Assembly (NCBI RefSeq): GCF_017312405.1
Contig: NZ_BLTG01000049.1
Span: 1-36,817, forward strand
Direction: 5' to 3'
Source: Mycobacterium sp. PO1
GTDB lineage: Bacteria; Actinomycetota; Actinomycetes; Mycobacteriales; Mycobacteriaceae
DNA length: 36,817 bases
Positions 15,681 to 23,697 of the stretch are shown here, in pieces. Within the stretch, counting starts at the first letter, position 1. Every line of letters starts with the position of its first letter. The notes below the pieces were generated by a model. It was not told the DNA's origin and did not search any database. It saw only the letters and a program-made list of their open reading frames with translations. Made by a program: the position numbers and the translations under genes.

Positions 15681-17004
15681 GCCGTTTGACATCCGGGCGA
15701 GATTGTCCGACCCCGCGACGTACGACGAGGCCATCCTTCGGATCTTCATCAAACGCAACGCGCGCGGGCTGGGTTTCGCCCAGGCCGCTACAGGGGTCAC
15801 GTACTTCGCCGCCGCGACCGACCGCCGGGCGCTGTCGCGCGCAATAGCTGCCAGCATCGACAACGGCAGCTATCGCCCCCAGCCGGTCGACCTCTGGTAT
15901 CTCGAGACCGACGGTAAACGCCGGGCCGCTCATCAAGCGACCTTCATCGATCACGTCGTCGGCTCGGCGCTGTTCACGCTGCTGTCGCACAACGCGCGCT
16001 GTCACGGTCTACCGGGCGTGTACTCCTACCTACCCGGGTTGACGAACCTCGGGGCCATGCAGGCGTTCGGCGCGTACGTCCGCGCCCACCGCAAGCGGGT
16101 CGGACCCCACGGCGGACCGATCTACGTACTGCAGTCCGATTTCGAGAAGTACGGCGATCACCTACCGGTCGGCCCCGATGCAGCGCTGTGGCAGACGCTG
16201 CGGCTCGTCGCGTCGCTAGGCAGTGCGAACGGAGAAATCGACTCTCGGACATGGGATCTCATCACCGCCCTGGTCCGCCCGGTGGTACGCGAGTCCGACG
16301 GAGCACAGTTCACCCGGGTCAACGGCATCGCGATGGGAACTCCGCTCGTACCGGTGCTGGGCAACCTTGCTGCCCTACCGATGGATCAGTCGATCCTCAG
16401 CATCGAGGGTGTCTTCTACGCGCGCTACAACGACGACTTCCTCATCGCCCACCACGATCTCGCGGCCATCCAGGACGCAGACGCACGAATCGACACGTCG
16501 ACCGAAAACCTGGGTGTGCGACGCGCGCTTCCCAAAGAACAGCGCACCGCACTGTGCGCCCACGGCCGGACCTGCGCCATGGATCCGTCGTATCGGGGAC
16601 GTGACCGCGTCGACTGCCTGGGCCTGACAGTCACGGCTGCGGGCACCGTTTCACTGAGCCCGGCACGTCTTCGGCGCTTCATCGCTCGAATCGCCACTCG
16701 CATCGACGGTGTCTCCCCTGCGGTGTCGTCGTTGCCTGTCGACCAGCGGGCAGCGCATCTGGTAGCGGCGACCAACGTCATGCTGGATCCGGCGAGTCCC
16801 TTCGCCGTCGCCGGGCTGGCGGCGTTGCTGGACGCAACGACCGATCGGGGCGTCTTGAAGGACCTGGACTATCGCATCGCCCGCAAGATCGCGCAGGCGG
16901 CCACCAGGTCAGCGGGGGTTCGTGGTTTCCGCACGCTCTCGCCCTCGACGCTGTATCAGCAGTTCGGGCTCACCTCACTGGTCCGCTCGCGGAACTTGCG
17001 GTGA
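15670..17004 (+). CDS. Stand-alone reverse transcriptase (RNA-directed DNA polymerase)
   Basis: A 444-residue protein containing a full reverse transcriptase core. The fingers block runs GSYRPQP (66-72) to DGKRRAAHQATFIDHVVGSA (81-100). Motif A is QSDFEKYGD (D157), motif B NGIAMGTPLVPVLGNL (218-233), motif C YNDD (253-256, both metal-binding aspartates present), motif D about LPKEQ and motif E CLGL (316-319). About 110 residues follow as a thumb. There is no maturase or HNH endonuclease domain and no intron context, and I find no diversity-generating repeat pair or evident retron RNA. It should therefore be one of the stand-alone bacterial lineages (unknown-group/DRT-like), many of which act in phage defence. 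The ATG overlaps the end of the flippase-like gene, and a terminator follows. Confidence 0.92.
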   Translation: MSAEPFDIRARLSDPATYDEAILRIFIKRNARGLGFAQAATGVTYFAAATDRRALSRAIAASIDNGSYRPQPVDLWYLETDGKRRAAHQATFIDHVVGSALFTLLSHNARCHGLPGVYSYLPGLTNLGAMQAFGAYVRAHRKRVGPHGGPIYVLQSDFEKYGDHLPVGPDAALWQTLRLVASLGSANGEIDSRTWDLITALVRPVVRESDGAQFTRVNGIAMGTPLVPVLGNLAALPMDQSILSIEGVFYARYNDDFLIAHHDLAAIQDADARIDTSTENLGVRRALPKEQRTALCAHGRTCAMDPSYRGRDRVDCLGLTVTAAGTVSLSPARLRRFIARIATRIDGVSPAVSSLPVDQRAAHLVAATNVMLDPASPFAVAGLAALLDATTDRGVLKDLDYRIARKIAQAATRSAGVRGFRTLSPSTLYQQFGLTSLVRSRNLR

Positions 17005-17043
17005 GCACCTCTCCCCGCCTAACGTTTTCGGTAGGCGCGGACC

Positions 17044-17113
17044 CCGCATTCGTGCGGTTCACCCGAGAGGCCACAGAGGTTGCGGCTTTCGGTCTCTCAT
17101 TTTTGCCGTTTTT
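17044..17113 (+). terminator. UUCG hairpin and U-tract terminator after the reverse transcriptase gene
   Basis: CCGCA-TTCG-TGCGG (17044-17057) is a hairpin with the very stable UUCG loop. It is followed by a longer stem GAGAGGCC (17065-17072) with GGTCTCTC (17091-17098), one G-U pair included, directly before ATTTTTGCCGTTTTT (17099-17113). This fits an intrinsic terminator for the plus-strand operon. A weaker stem CGCCTA/TAGGCG lies at 17016-17037. U-tract terminators are uncommon in mycobacteria. Confidence 0.6.
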
Positions 17114-17134
17114 GCCCGCGCCTTTTCTTCGACC

Positions 17135-19126
17135 TCATGACTGGTTCTGGTTCCACTCGATCCAGCCCACGCCGGTGCGGCCGTCGGCGGTTTCGACGGT
17201 GCCCCACGCCCGCGGAAAACGGCTCAGGCGGCCGTCGGGTGAGCTCAGCAGCACCGGGGCGTGGCCTCGCAGCGTGATGTCCACGGTGAGGTCGGCGAAG
17301 CCGAGTTGCGCGGTCAGCGGCAGCCCGTCGGGTGCGAACGTCTCGCTGGTCGAGATCTGCTCGAGTTCGACCAGTGGCTGTCCGGGTTGCTGCACATATC
17401 CCACCGCCAGCGGCGGCATGCCGGGGATGCGGATGTCGACGCCGTGCAGATGGGTGCCGTCGTCGAGGTGCAGCGCACTCCACACCCAGTCCATCGCCCA
17501 CCAGTCCCGCGGGGCCCACGAATGGTCGCGTTGGCCCTGTACCCGCGCCAGCGCGGTTGTGCGTCCGTCGGCGGTGACCGAACCGGTGACCAGACAGGGA
17601 ATCTCGTACCGGGGCGACACCCGGTATTGGTAGGGGACGCCGTCGGTGCTCCAGGTGAGGTCGAGGTCGACGGCGACCGGCCGGCCCGCCTCCCCCCGCA
17701 GCAGCGCAGCCGGGTCGTCGTGCGCCTGCCCCTGGGCTCGGACGGTGACCCGGAACGTGCGCAGCGGCTCGACGGCCTGCATGCGGATCTCGGTGTCGTT
17801 GGTGCGCACCTGGGTGTGGTCGTCGGGCAGGGCGACCTCGAAGTCGAGCACCGCGATGGTCGGCATGCCGGGACCGCACAGCAGCGCATTGATCCACGCG
17901 TGTCGCTGGTTCGGGATCAGTCCGAGGCGGATCCAGCCGCCCAGGTCCTGGCGGGGATCGGCGAAGTCGAAGTACCAGCTCTCGCTCCACAGCGGTTCGT
18001 CGCCCGGCGGGTGGCTGTCCTCGTCGTCGGCGCCGGGCCGCAGCGGCTCCGGCCGCGCCGGGTGCGGCAGGATCGCCAGCGCGTCGGTGTCGAGGACATG
18101 CTGGCAGTGACGCGCGATCATCGCCATGAACATCTGGTCACCGCGCTCGGTGCGCGCGACGAGCATGGGCGACACGATCGACATCAGAACACCGAAGAAG
18201 CTCTGGCGGCGTACACCTTCCCGCACGTCGTCGACAGTCACGCCGGCAGCGGGTCCCAGTGCCTCGGTGTACGCGGCCAGCAACGTGTCGTAGTGTTCCC
18301 GGCGCCGCTCGATCGGCAGTGCACAGCCCAGGAAATAGGCGACGTCGGTGAACGCCGGCCCCCAGGTGACGGTCTGCCAGTCCACGACGGTCAGCGGCCG
18401 GTCGGCGCCGGCCTGGCCGAACAGCATGTTGTCGAGCCGGTAGTCGCCGTGGACCAGGCCGCGCGGGCCGTCGCGCTCGGCTTCGGCGGCCAGGTAGGCG
18501 TCGAAGCTCTGGACCAGCCGTTCGCAGACCTCCCGGTGCTGCTCAGCGATCTGGTCGCGATAACGCTCGATGAATCCGGCGTACAGCGCGGTGATCAGCG
18601 CCTGGTTCACCGGCGACTCCCGATTGAACCGGTCGTTGGCTGCCAGCGTCTGGTCGTCGAGCAGCGGGCCGTGTACGAGAGCGAGCTGGCTCAGCGCCAG
18701 TCGCGCTTGTTCTGCGGTGGCGCCGCTGATTTCGTCGCCGACGGTCGCCGGCGCGGCGTCACCGAGCACGAGGTCGAAGGCACCGGTCGCGGGGTCGTAG
18801 GCCGCGTGGTGGCACGGCGCGATCGGTCCGCCCAGCCCCGGGGCGATGGTGGTGTAGAAGTCGACCTCCCGCTCGTAGAGGCCCATCGCCAGCCCCGTCT
18901 GACGGCTGCTGGGGTCGGCTGCGGCGACCTTGAGCACCACCGAAGCCGGCCCGGTCTGGCCGTCGGCGTAGGTCAGGGCGACGCGGTAACACTCGCTCAT
19001 CTGTCCGGTGCCGATCCGCTCGACGGTGAAATCGCGCACCGCGGCCCCGCCGAGGATGTCGGTCAGCCGGTCGGCGGTGAGATCGGTGGGACGTTCGATC
19101 AGAGGGGGGCGCAGCGACGACGACAC
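17135..19126 (-). CDS. Aminoglycoside phosphotransferase-like kinase fused to a lipocalin-like domain
   Basis: A 663-residue two-domain protein. The N-terminal half is an APH/ecdysteroid-kinase-like fold: the G-loop region IGTGQMSECYRV, Lys66 in VVLKV, the catalytic loop HGDYRLDN (H216, D218, N223) and DWQ (D239) for magnesium. From about residue 380 (EPLWSESWYFDF) it becomes a beta-rich domain with QRDHSWAPRDWWAMDW and a terminal GVGWIEWNQN, matching the DUF7064/AttH-type lipocalin-like fold of the 2863-3978 product. The kinase probably phosphorylates a small molecule held by the other domain. Such fusions are known in mycobacteria but substrates are not. It is transcribed alone; the region 19127-19203 after its start holds nothing obvious. 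Confidence 0.83.
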   Translation of the reverse strand: MSSSLRPPLIERPTDLTADRLTDILGGAAVRDFTVERIGTGQMSECYRVALTYADGQTGPASVVLKVAAADPSSRQTGLAMGLYEREVDFYTTIAPGLGGPIAPCHHAAYDPATGAFDLVLGDAAPATVGDEISGATAEQARLALSQLALVHGPLLDDQTLAANDRFNRESPVNQALITALYAGFIERYRDQIAEQHREVCERLVQSFDAYLAAEAERDGPRGLVHGDYRLDNMLFGQAGADRPLTVVDWQTVTWGPAFTDVAYFLGCALPIERRREHYDTLLAAYTEALGPAAGVTVDDVREGVRRQSFFGVLMSIVSPMLVARTERGDQMFMAMIARHCQHVLDTDALAILPHPARPEPLRPGADDEDSHPPGDEPLWSESWYFDFADPRQDLGGWIRLGLIPNQRHAWINALLCGPGMPTIAVLDFEVALPDDHTQVRTNDTEIRMQAVEPLRTFRVTVRAQGQAHDDPAALLRGEAGRPVAVDLDLTWSTDGVPYQYRVSPRYEIPCLVTGSVTADGRTTALARVQGQRDHSWAPRDWWAMDWVWSALHLDDGTHLHGVDIRIPGMPPLAVGYVQQPGQPLVELEQISTSETFAPDGLPLTAQLGFADLTVDITLRGHAPVLLSSPDGRLSRFPRAWGTVETADGRTGVGWIEWNQNQS

Positions 19127-19203
19127 CGCGCCAACGTATAGCAGCCGCGACGCCGCGACGGGCGGATCGCACGAAAAAGTTGACGGCCGTCAAGCAGGGC
19201 CGG

Positions 19204-19668
19204 TCAGTGGTCGGGGGACGACCCCTTCGGTCGCGGTCGGTCCAGCCATCGCGCGATGCGGGGCTCCAGCGTGGCCAGAACTCCGGCACACAGGAACCAC
19301 AGCACCGAAAGCGCCAGCGTGGTGTGCCAGGCGTCCTCGGAGAACCCTTCGTCGCTCTCGGCGTGGAAGAACGGTGTGACGATCAGGTACTGGATGGCCG
19401 GCGCCACCGCGATACAGAACGCCAGCCCGGTGGTGGCGCCGAAGGCCGCGCGCAGCAGGTATGCGCGCGGCGTCCGCTCCGCCGGCGCGGCGAGATGGTG
19501 CGCCAACAGAATGAACAGCAGCATCAACCCGACCACCACGGCGAGCAGATCCCACTCGCCGGGCCCGAGGATGAAGGCGACGGCGCCCGCGACGGTCGCC
19601 AGAGCCAGTGCTCCCGGATCAACCCGCGGTCGGTCATATCCGGTCGGCACACCGGCTCGCTCCCCCAT
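19204..19668 (-). CDS. Small four-helix membrane protein
   Basis: A 154-residue membrane protein beginning MGERAGVP. Hydrophobic segments include LALATVAGAVAFILG, WDLLAVVVGLMLLFILLAHHL, a central GATTGLAFCIAVAPAIQYLIV and LALSVLWFLCAGVLATL, followed by a basic polar tail. The minus-strand frame extends far upstream, but that part is only the shadow of the plus-strand epimerase gene, so this ATG is chosen. No family recognised and no catalytic motif seen. It is divergent from the extended SDR gene at 19759, with about 90 bases between. Confidence 0.68.
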   Translation of the reverse strand: MGERAGVPTGYDRPRVDPGALALATVAGAVAFILGPGEWDLLAVVVGLMLLFILLAHHLAAPAERTPRAYLLRAAFGATTGLAFCIAVAPAIQYLIVTPFFHAESDEGFSEDAWHTTLALSVLWFLCAGVLATLEPRIARWLDRPRPKGSSPDH

Positions 19669-19758
19669 GGCGACACTGTAGGCCGTTGAGCACTGACGGT
19701 GCGGGATTCGGATCGCCGGCGATCGGGTAGTTTCCGACCGGCGAGACGTGGAGGGCAG

Positions 19759-20748
19759 ATGAAGGTACTGATCACCGGCGGCACCGGCTTCGTCGGCGCA
19801 TGGACCGCGAAAGCCGCACAGGATGCGGGACATGAGGTGCGTTTCCTGGTGCGCAACGTGGGCCGGCTGAGCACCAGCGCGGAGAAGATCGGGGCCGACA
19901 TCGCCGACCACGTGATCGGTGACATCGCCGACGGCTCGACCACCGCACAGGCGCTGGACGGATGTGACGCTGTGATCCACTGTGCGGCAATGGTTTCCAC
20001 CGACCCCGACCGCGCCGACGAAATGTTGCACACCAACCTCGAGGGCGCCCGCAACATCCTCGGCGGCGCCGCAGCGGCCGGCATCGACCCGATCGTGCAC
20101 GTGTCCAGCTTCACGGCACTGTTCCGACCCGGGTTGGACGTGCTGCATGCCGATCTGCCCGTCGTCGGCGGCAGCGACGGCTACGGCCGGTCCAAGGCGG
20201 CAGTGGAGGCGTATGCCCGCGGCCTGCAGGACGGCGGAGCGCCGGTGGCCATCACCTACCCCGGCATGGTGCTCGGTCCGCCGGCCGGCGACCAGTTCGG
20301 CGAGGCGGCCGAGGGAGTCGAGGCGGCGGTGAAGATGCACGGGGTCCCCGGCCGCGGCGCCGCGTGGATCGTCATCGACGTGCGGGACCTGGCGGCGCTA
20401 CACGTCGCGCTGCTCGAACCCGGCCACGGCGCCCGCCGCTACATGGCCGGCGGCCAGCGGGTCAGCGTGGACCGGTTGGCCTCGATGATCGGCGCCGCGG
20501 CGGGCAAGTCTCTGGCGGTCTTCCCGGTGCCCGACGTGGCGTTACGCAGCGCCGGCCGACTCCTCGACGTCGTGGGCCCGTATCTGCCGGTCGAAACCCC
20601 CATCAACTCCGCGGCGATGCAGTACTACACCCAGATGCCCACCTCCGACGACCGGCCCAGCGAGGAAGAACTCGGCATCGTCCAGCGCGATCCCGCCGAA
20701 ACCATCGCCGACACGGTGGCCGGACTCGAGCGGGTCGGCCGACTCTGA
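19759..20748 (+). CDS. NAD-dependent epimerase/dehydratase-type extended SDR
   Basis: A 329-residue extended SDR. TGGTGFVG at residues 6-13 binds NAD(P), VIHCAAMVS is the conserved second strand block, S116-S117 supply the serine, and Y142 with K146 (GYGRSKAAVE) complete the active site. GMVLGPP is the usual substrate-loop proline motif. GGAGGG lies just before the ATG, which fixes the start. Members of this group reduce or epimerise sugars, flavonoid-like compounds or steroids; the substrate here cannot be read from sequence. It converges on a TetR gene only eight bases from its end. Confidence 0.86.
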   Translation: MKVLITGGTGFVGAWTAKAAQDAGHEVRFLVRNVGRLSTSAEKIGADIADHVIGDIADGSTTAQALDGCDAVIHCAAMVSTDPDRADEMLHTNLEGARNILGGAAAAGIDPIVHVSSFTALFRPGLDVLHADLPVVGGSDGYGRSKAAVEAYARGLQDGGAPVAITYPGMVLGPPAGDQFGEAAEGVEAAVKMHGVPGRGAAWIVIDVRDLAALHVALLEPGHGARRYMAGGQRVSVDRLASMIGAAAGKSLAVFPVPDVALRSAGRLLDVVGPYLPVETPINSAAMQYYTQMPTSDDRPSEEELGIVQRDPAETIADTVAGLERVGRL

Positions 20749-20756
20749 CTGTGCCG

Positions 20757-21350
20757 TCAGCGGGACAGCACTCCACATGAGACCAGGTCCGCCAACGCGG
20801 TAGCGGCGGTGTCGAGGTCGGTCACATTGCGCACACACACCGCGTACCAGGCGGCGCCCGCGATGGCGTCCATCACCGTGTCGGCGTCGACGGTCGGGCG
20901 GACGGCGCCGTCGCTGACGCCGTCGGCCAATTGCGCCGCCAGTTGCCGTCTCGCTGCGGCTTCCAGCCGGTCGTGGATCAGGCGCCGCATCGCCGGTTCG
21001 GCGCTCAGATCGTGCAGCAGACCCGGAACCGCTTCGCGCACCACGGGATCGGCGTACATCGCCAACGCCCCGCGGCACAGCCGGGCGATCTCACCGGCGA
21101 CGTCGTCATGTGCCTGGTCGGGGCCCAGATCGGGGAAAGCCGCCTCGTGCACGAGATGGGCTTTGGTGCGCCAGCGCCGGTAGATCGCCGGCCTGCTCAC
21201 CTTCGCGGTGATGGCGATCAGGTCGATCGACGTGGCAGCGTATCCGCGCGTCACCAGGAGGCGTCGGGTCGCGTCGAGGACGGCGGCGTCGATGTCGGGG
21301 TCGCGGCGTGAGCCTCGATGGGGCCGCCGCGCGGCGGGGACGTTGCGCAC
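20757..21350 (-). CDS. TetR/AcrR-family transcriptional regulator (Rv0196-like position)
   Basis: A 197-residue regulator. The TetR domain runs DIDAAVLDATRRLLVTRGYAAT, with its helix-turn-helix ending RPAIYRRWRTKAHLVHEAAF. The GTG at 21350 is preferred to one at 21395 because GAGGGGGG sits eight bases upstream and because the 21395 codon lies inside a palindrome that looks like the operator. It is divergent from a molybdopterin oxidoreductase gene, the same arrangement as Rv0196 and Rv0197 in M. tuberculosis as I recall it, and probably controls that enzyme. The C-terminal domain (LVSCGVLSR end) is of the same kind as in the 2207-2812 regulator. Confidence 0.88.
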   Translation of the reverse strand: MRNVPAARRPHRGSRRDPDIDAAVLDATRRLLVTRGYAATSIDLIAITAKVSRPAIYRRWRTKAHLVHEAAFPDLGPDQAHDDVAGEIARLCRGALAMYADPVVREAVPGLLHDLSAEPAMRRLIHDRLEAAARRQLAAQLADGVSDGAVRPTVDADTVMDAIAGAAWYAVCVRNVTDLDTAATALADLVSCGVLSR

Positions 21351-21380
21351 GGAATTCCCCCCCTCGGCAGCCGCGGAATC

Positions 21381-21395
21381 GTTACAGTGTGTCAC
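21381..21395. promoter_or_regulatory. Imperfect palindrome GTTACA-N3-TGTCAC
   Basis: This 15-base near-palindrome has five of six arm positions paired. A direct repeat TCGTTACAG starts at 21379 and again at 21405. It lies about 30 bases before the TetR GTG and about 50 before the oxidoreductase ATG, the expected place for a shared operator. Binding is inferred. Confidence 0.45.
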
Positions 21396-21447
21396 AACTG
21401 TTTGTCGTTACAGCTCGTCACAGCAGTACGAATCGAGGCACCCGGCG

Positions 21448-23697
21448 ATGGCTCATGACGTTCACGATCTCGCGGGAGTCGGCGAGGACGGCCTCCACCT
21501 CTACACCTGCCCCCTGTGTGAGGCGATGTGCGGGCTGGAAGTCCACGTCGAGGACGGTCAGGTCGCCTCCATCCGACCCAACCGCGACGACGTCTGGAGC
21601 CGGGGTCACATCTGCCCCAAGGGCGCCTCGCTGGGCGCGGTGCACGAGGATCCGGACCGGATCCGTCGCCCGATGATCAAGGTCGACGGGCAGTGGCACG
21701 AGGTCGACTGGGACACCGCGTTCCGGCGCTGCACCGAACTGCTCGCCCCCGTGATCGACCGGTACGGCATCAGCGCCGTCACCGCGTACACCGGCAATCC
21801 GCTGGCGCATTCGTTCTCGCTGGCGCGCTACAGCGCGGTCCTTCTCGGCATGTCGGGCATGCCCCTGACCTACTCTCCCGGCACCGTCGACCAGTGGCCG
21901 AAGAACCTGTCTTCGCATCTGATGTACGGCGGCTGGTGGAGCTTCCCGGTACCGGACCTGGAACGCACCGATCTGCTGGTCGTGATGGGTGCCAATCCGG
22001 CCGCATCACAGGGCTCGCTGCTCGCCGCCCCCGATGTGATGGACCTGATCCGTTCGATCAGCGAGCGTGGCAGGGTGATCGTCGTGGACCCGGTGAGAAC
22101 CCGGACCGCCGAGCGCGCCGACGAATGGTTGCCGATCAACCCGGGCACCGACGCCGCGTTGCTGCTGGCCGTGTGCCACACCCTGTTCGCCGAAGACCTG
22201 GTCGACCTCGGCGCGCTGGAACCCCACCTCGATGGACTAGAGACGCTCCGTACCGTTGTGGCCGACTGGCCGCCGGAGCGCGTCAGCGACGTCACGGGTG
22301 TCGCCGTCGACCGGATTCGGCAGCTGGCGCGCGAACTCGCCGGTACGCGCCGCGCTGTCGTGTACGGGCGCATCGGAACGTGTAACCAGGAGTTCGGCAG
22401 CCTGGCCAGTTGGCTCGTCGACGTCGTCAACATCCTGACCGGGCACTTCGACGTCGCCGGCGGGGCCATGTTCCCGACCCCGTCGGCATGGTCGGTGACC
22501 GTTCAGCCGATTCCCGGATTGGAAGACGGCGCAGCCGATTTCGGGCGATTCCGGACCCGGGTGCGCGGAGCCAAGGAGGTACTGGGACAGGTTCCGGTGT
22601 CCTGCCTGGCCGAGGAGATCGCCACCCCCGGCGACGGTCAGATCCGGGCGTTGATCACCGTGGCGGGCAACCCGGTGTTGTCCACTCCGGCCGGACACAA
22701 GCTCGACGAGGTGCTTCCCGGGCTGGACGCGATGATCGCGATCGACCTGTGGCTCAACGAGACCACACGGCACGCCGACGTCATTCTGCCCGGCGCGTCT
22801 CCGCTGGAACAGCCACACCACGACGATCTGATCCTGAACTTCGCCATCAACAGCGTGGCGAACTACTCAGCATCGGTGTTCACCAAACCAGACCCGGATG
22901 CCCCCGACGAGTGGGAGATCCTGATCCGGCTCACCGGATTGTGCACCGGCACCCCCGCCGAACACGTCGACGTCTCCGCCATCGACGACGGGTTCTTCGA
23001 CTATTTGTGCTTCACCCAGGGACTCGACGGAGCCGAGGTGCGGACCCACTACGACCACGGCGGCCCCGAGCGCATCCTCGACCTGACGCTGCGCACCGGC
23101 CCCTTCGGCGACCACTACGGGCGCGACCCCGACGGTCTGACACTGGCCAAGCTCAAAGCGGCGCCGGATGGCATCAACTTCGGCCCGATGGTGCCCCGAA
23201 TACCGGAGGTGCTCGGCACCTCGGACGCCAAGATCCGGCTGGCCCCAGCCTATCTGCTCGACGACCTGCCCAGGCTGGCCCGCCGGCTCCGCCGCCAGCC
23301 CGATGACCTCGTGCTGGTCAGCCGACGACATCTGCGGTCGAACAACTCGTGGCTGCACAACGTCGGGGCGTTGATGAAGGGCAGGGACCGCTGCACGCTG
23401 CTGATGCACCGCGACGACGCCGCGCGGCACGGCCTGCACGACGGTGACCTGGTGGCGGTGACCTCGGCGGGTGGACGCATCGACGTTCCCCTCGAGGTGA
23501 CCGAGGCGATCAAGCCGGGGGTGGTGTCGATGCCCCACGGGTGGGGACACGGCAAGCCGGGCACCCGACTGACCGTTGCCAACGGTTCCCCAGGGGTGAA
23601 CACCAACATCCTCTCGCCGCCGGATTTCCTCGACGAACCGTCGGGCAACGGCGCCCTCAACGGCATCCCCGTCACGGTGACCCGAGCCGGAGACTGA
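21448..23697 (+). CDS. Molybdopterin-dependent oxidoreductase with [4Fe-4S] site (Rv0197-like)
   Basis: A 749-residue bis-MGD enzyme of the DMSO reductase/formate dehydrogenase superfamily. The N-terminal cluster motif is C21-x2-C24-x3-C28-x27-C56 (YTCPLCEAMCG ... HICPKG). Cofactor-binding blocks include VVMGANPAASQGS, VVDPVRTRTAERADEWLPINPGTDAALLLA and the C-terminal RRHLRSNNSWLHN and MPHGWGHG segments. There is no twin-arginine signal, so it is probably cytoplasmic. The start is the ATG before HDVHDLAG; the frame upstream overlaps the TetR gene. It resembles M. tuberculosis Rv0197, whose substrate is not known to me. Its stop directly abuts the stop of the convergent amidase gene. Confidence 0.9.
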   Translation: MAHDVHDLAGVGEDGLHLYTCPLCEAMCGLEVHVEDGQVASIRPNRDDVWSRGHICPKGASLGAVHEDPDRIRRPMIKVDGQWHEVDWDTAFRRCTELLAPVIDRYGISAVTAYTGNPLAHSFSLARYSAVLLGMSGMPLTYSPGTVDQWPKNLSSHLMYGGWWSFPVPDLERTDLLVVMGANPAASQGSLLAAPDVMDLIRSISERGRVIVVDPVRTRTAERADEWLPINPGTDAALLLAVCHTLFAEDLVDLGALEPHLDGLETLRTVVADWPPERVSDVTGVAVDRIRQLARELAGTRRAVVYGRIGTCNQEFGSLASWLVDVVNILTGHFDVAGGAMFPTPSAWSVTVQPIPGLEDGAADFGRFRTRVRGAKEVLGQVPVSCLAEEIATPGDGQIRALITVAGNPVLSTPAGHKLDEVLPGLDAMIAIDLWLNETTRHADVILPGASPLEQPHHDDLILNFAINSVANYSASVFTKPDPDAPDEWEILIRLTGLCTGTPAEHVDVSAIDDGFFDYLCFTQGLDGAEVRTHYDHGGPERILDLTLRTGPFGDHYGRDPDGLTLAKLKAAPDGINFGPMVPRIPEVLGTSDAKIRLAPAYLLDDLPRLARRLRRQPDDLVLVSRRHLRSNNSWLHNVGALMKGRDRCTLLMHRDDAARHGLHDGDLVAVTSAGGRIDVPLEVTEAIKPGVVSMPHGWGHGKPGTRLTVANGSPGVNTNILSPPDFLDEPSGNGALNGIPVTVTRAGD

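Noticed and set aside
15670..17004. Group II intron or diversity-generating retroelement as explanation for the reverse transcriptase
   Set aside because: No intron ends, maturase or endonuclease domain, and no template/variable repeat pair or variable protein gene was found nearby by eye.
17261..19141. 626-codon plus-strand frame opposite the kinase/lipocalin fusion
   Set aside because: It mirrors the minus-strand gene with full kinase motifs and has no recognisable domain of its own.
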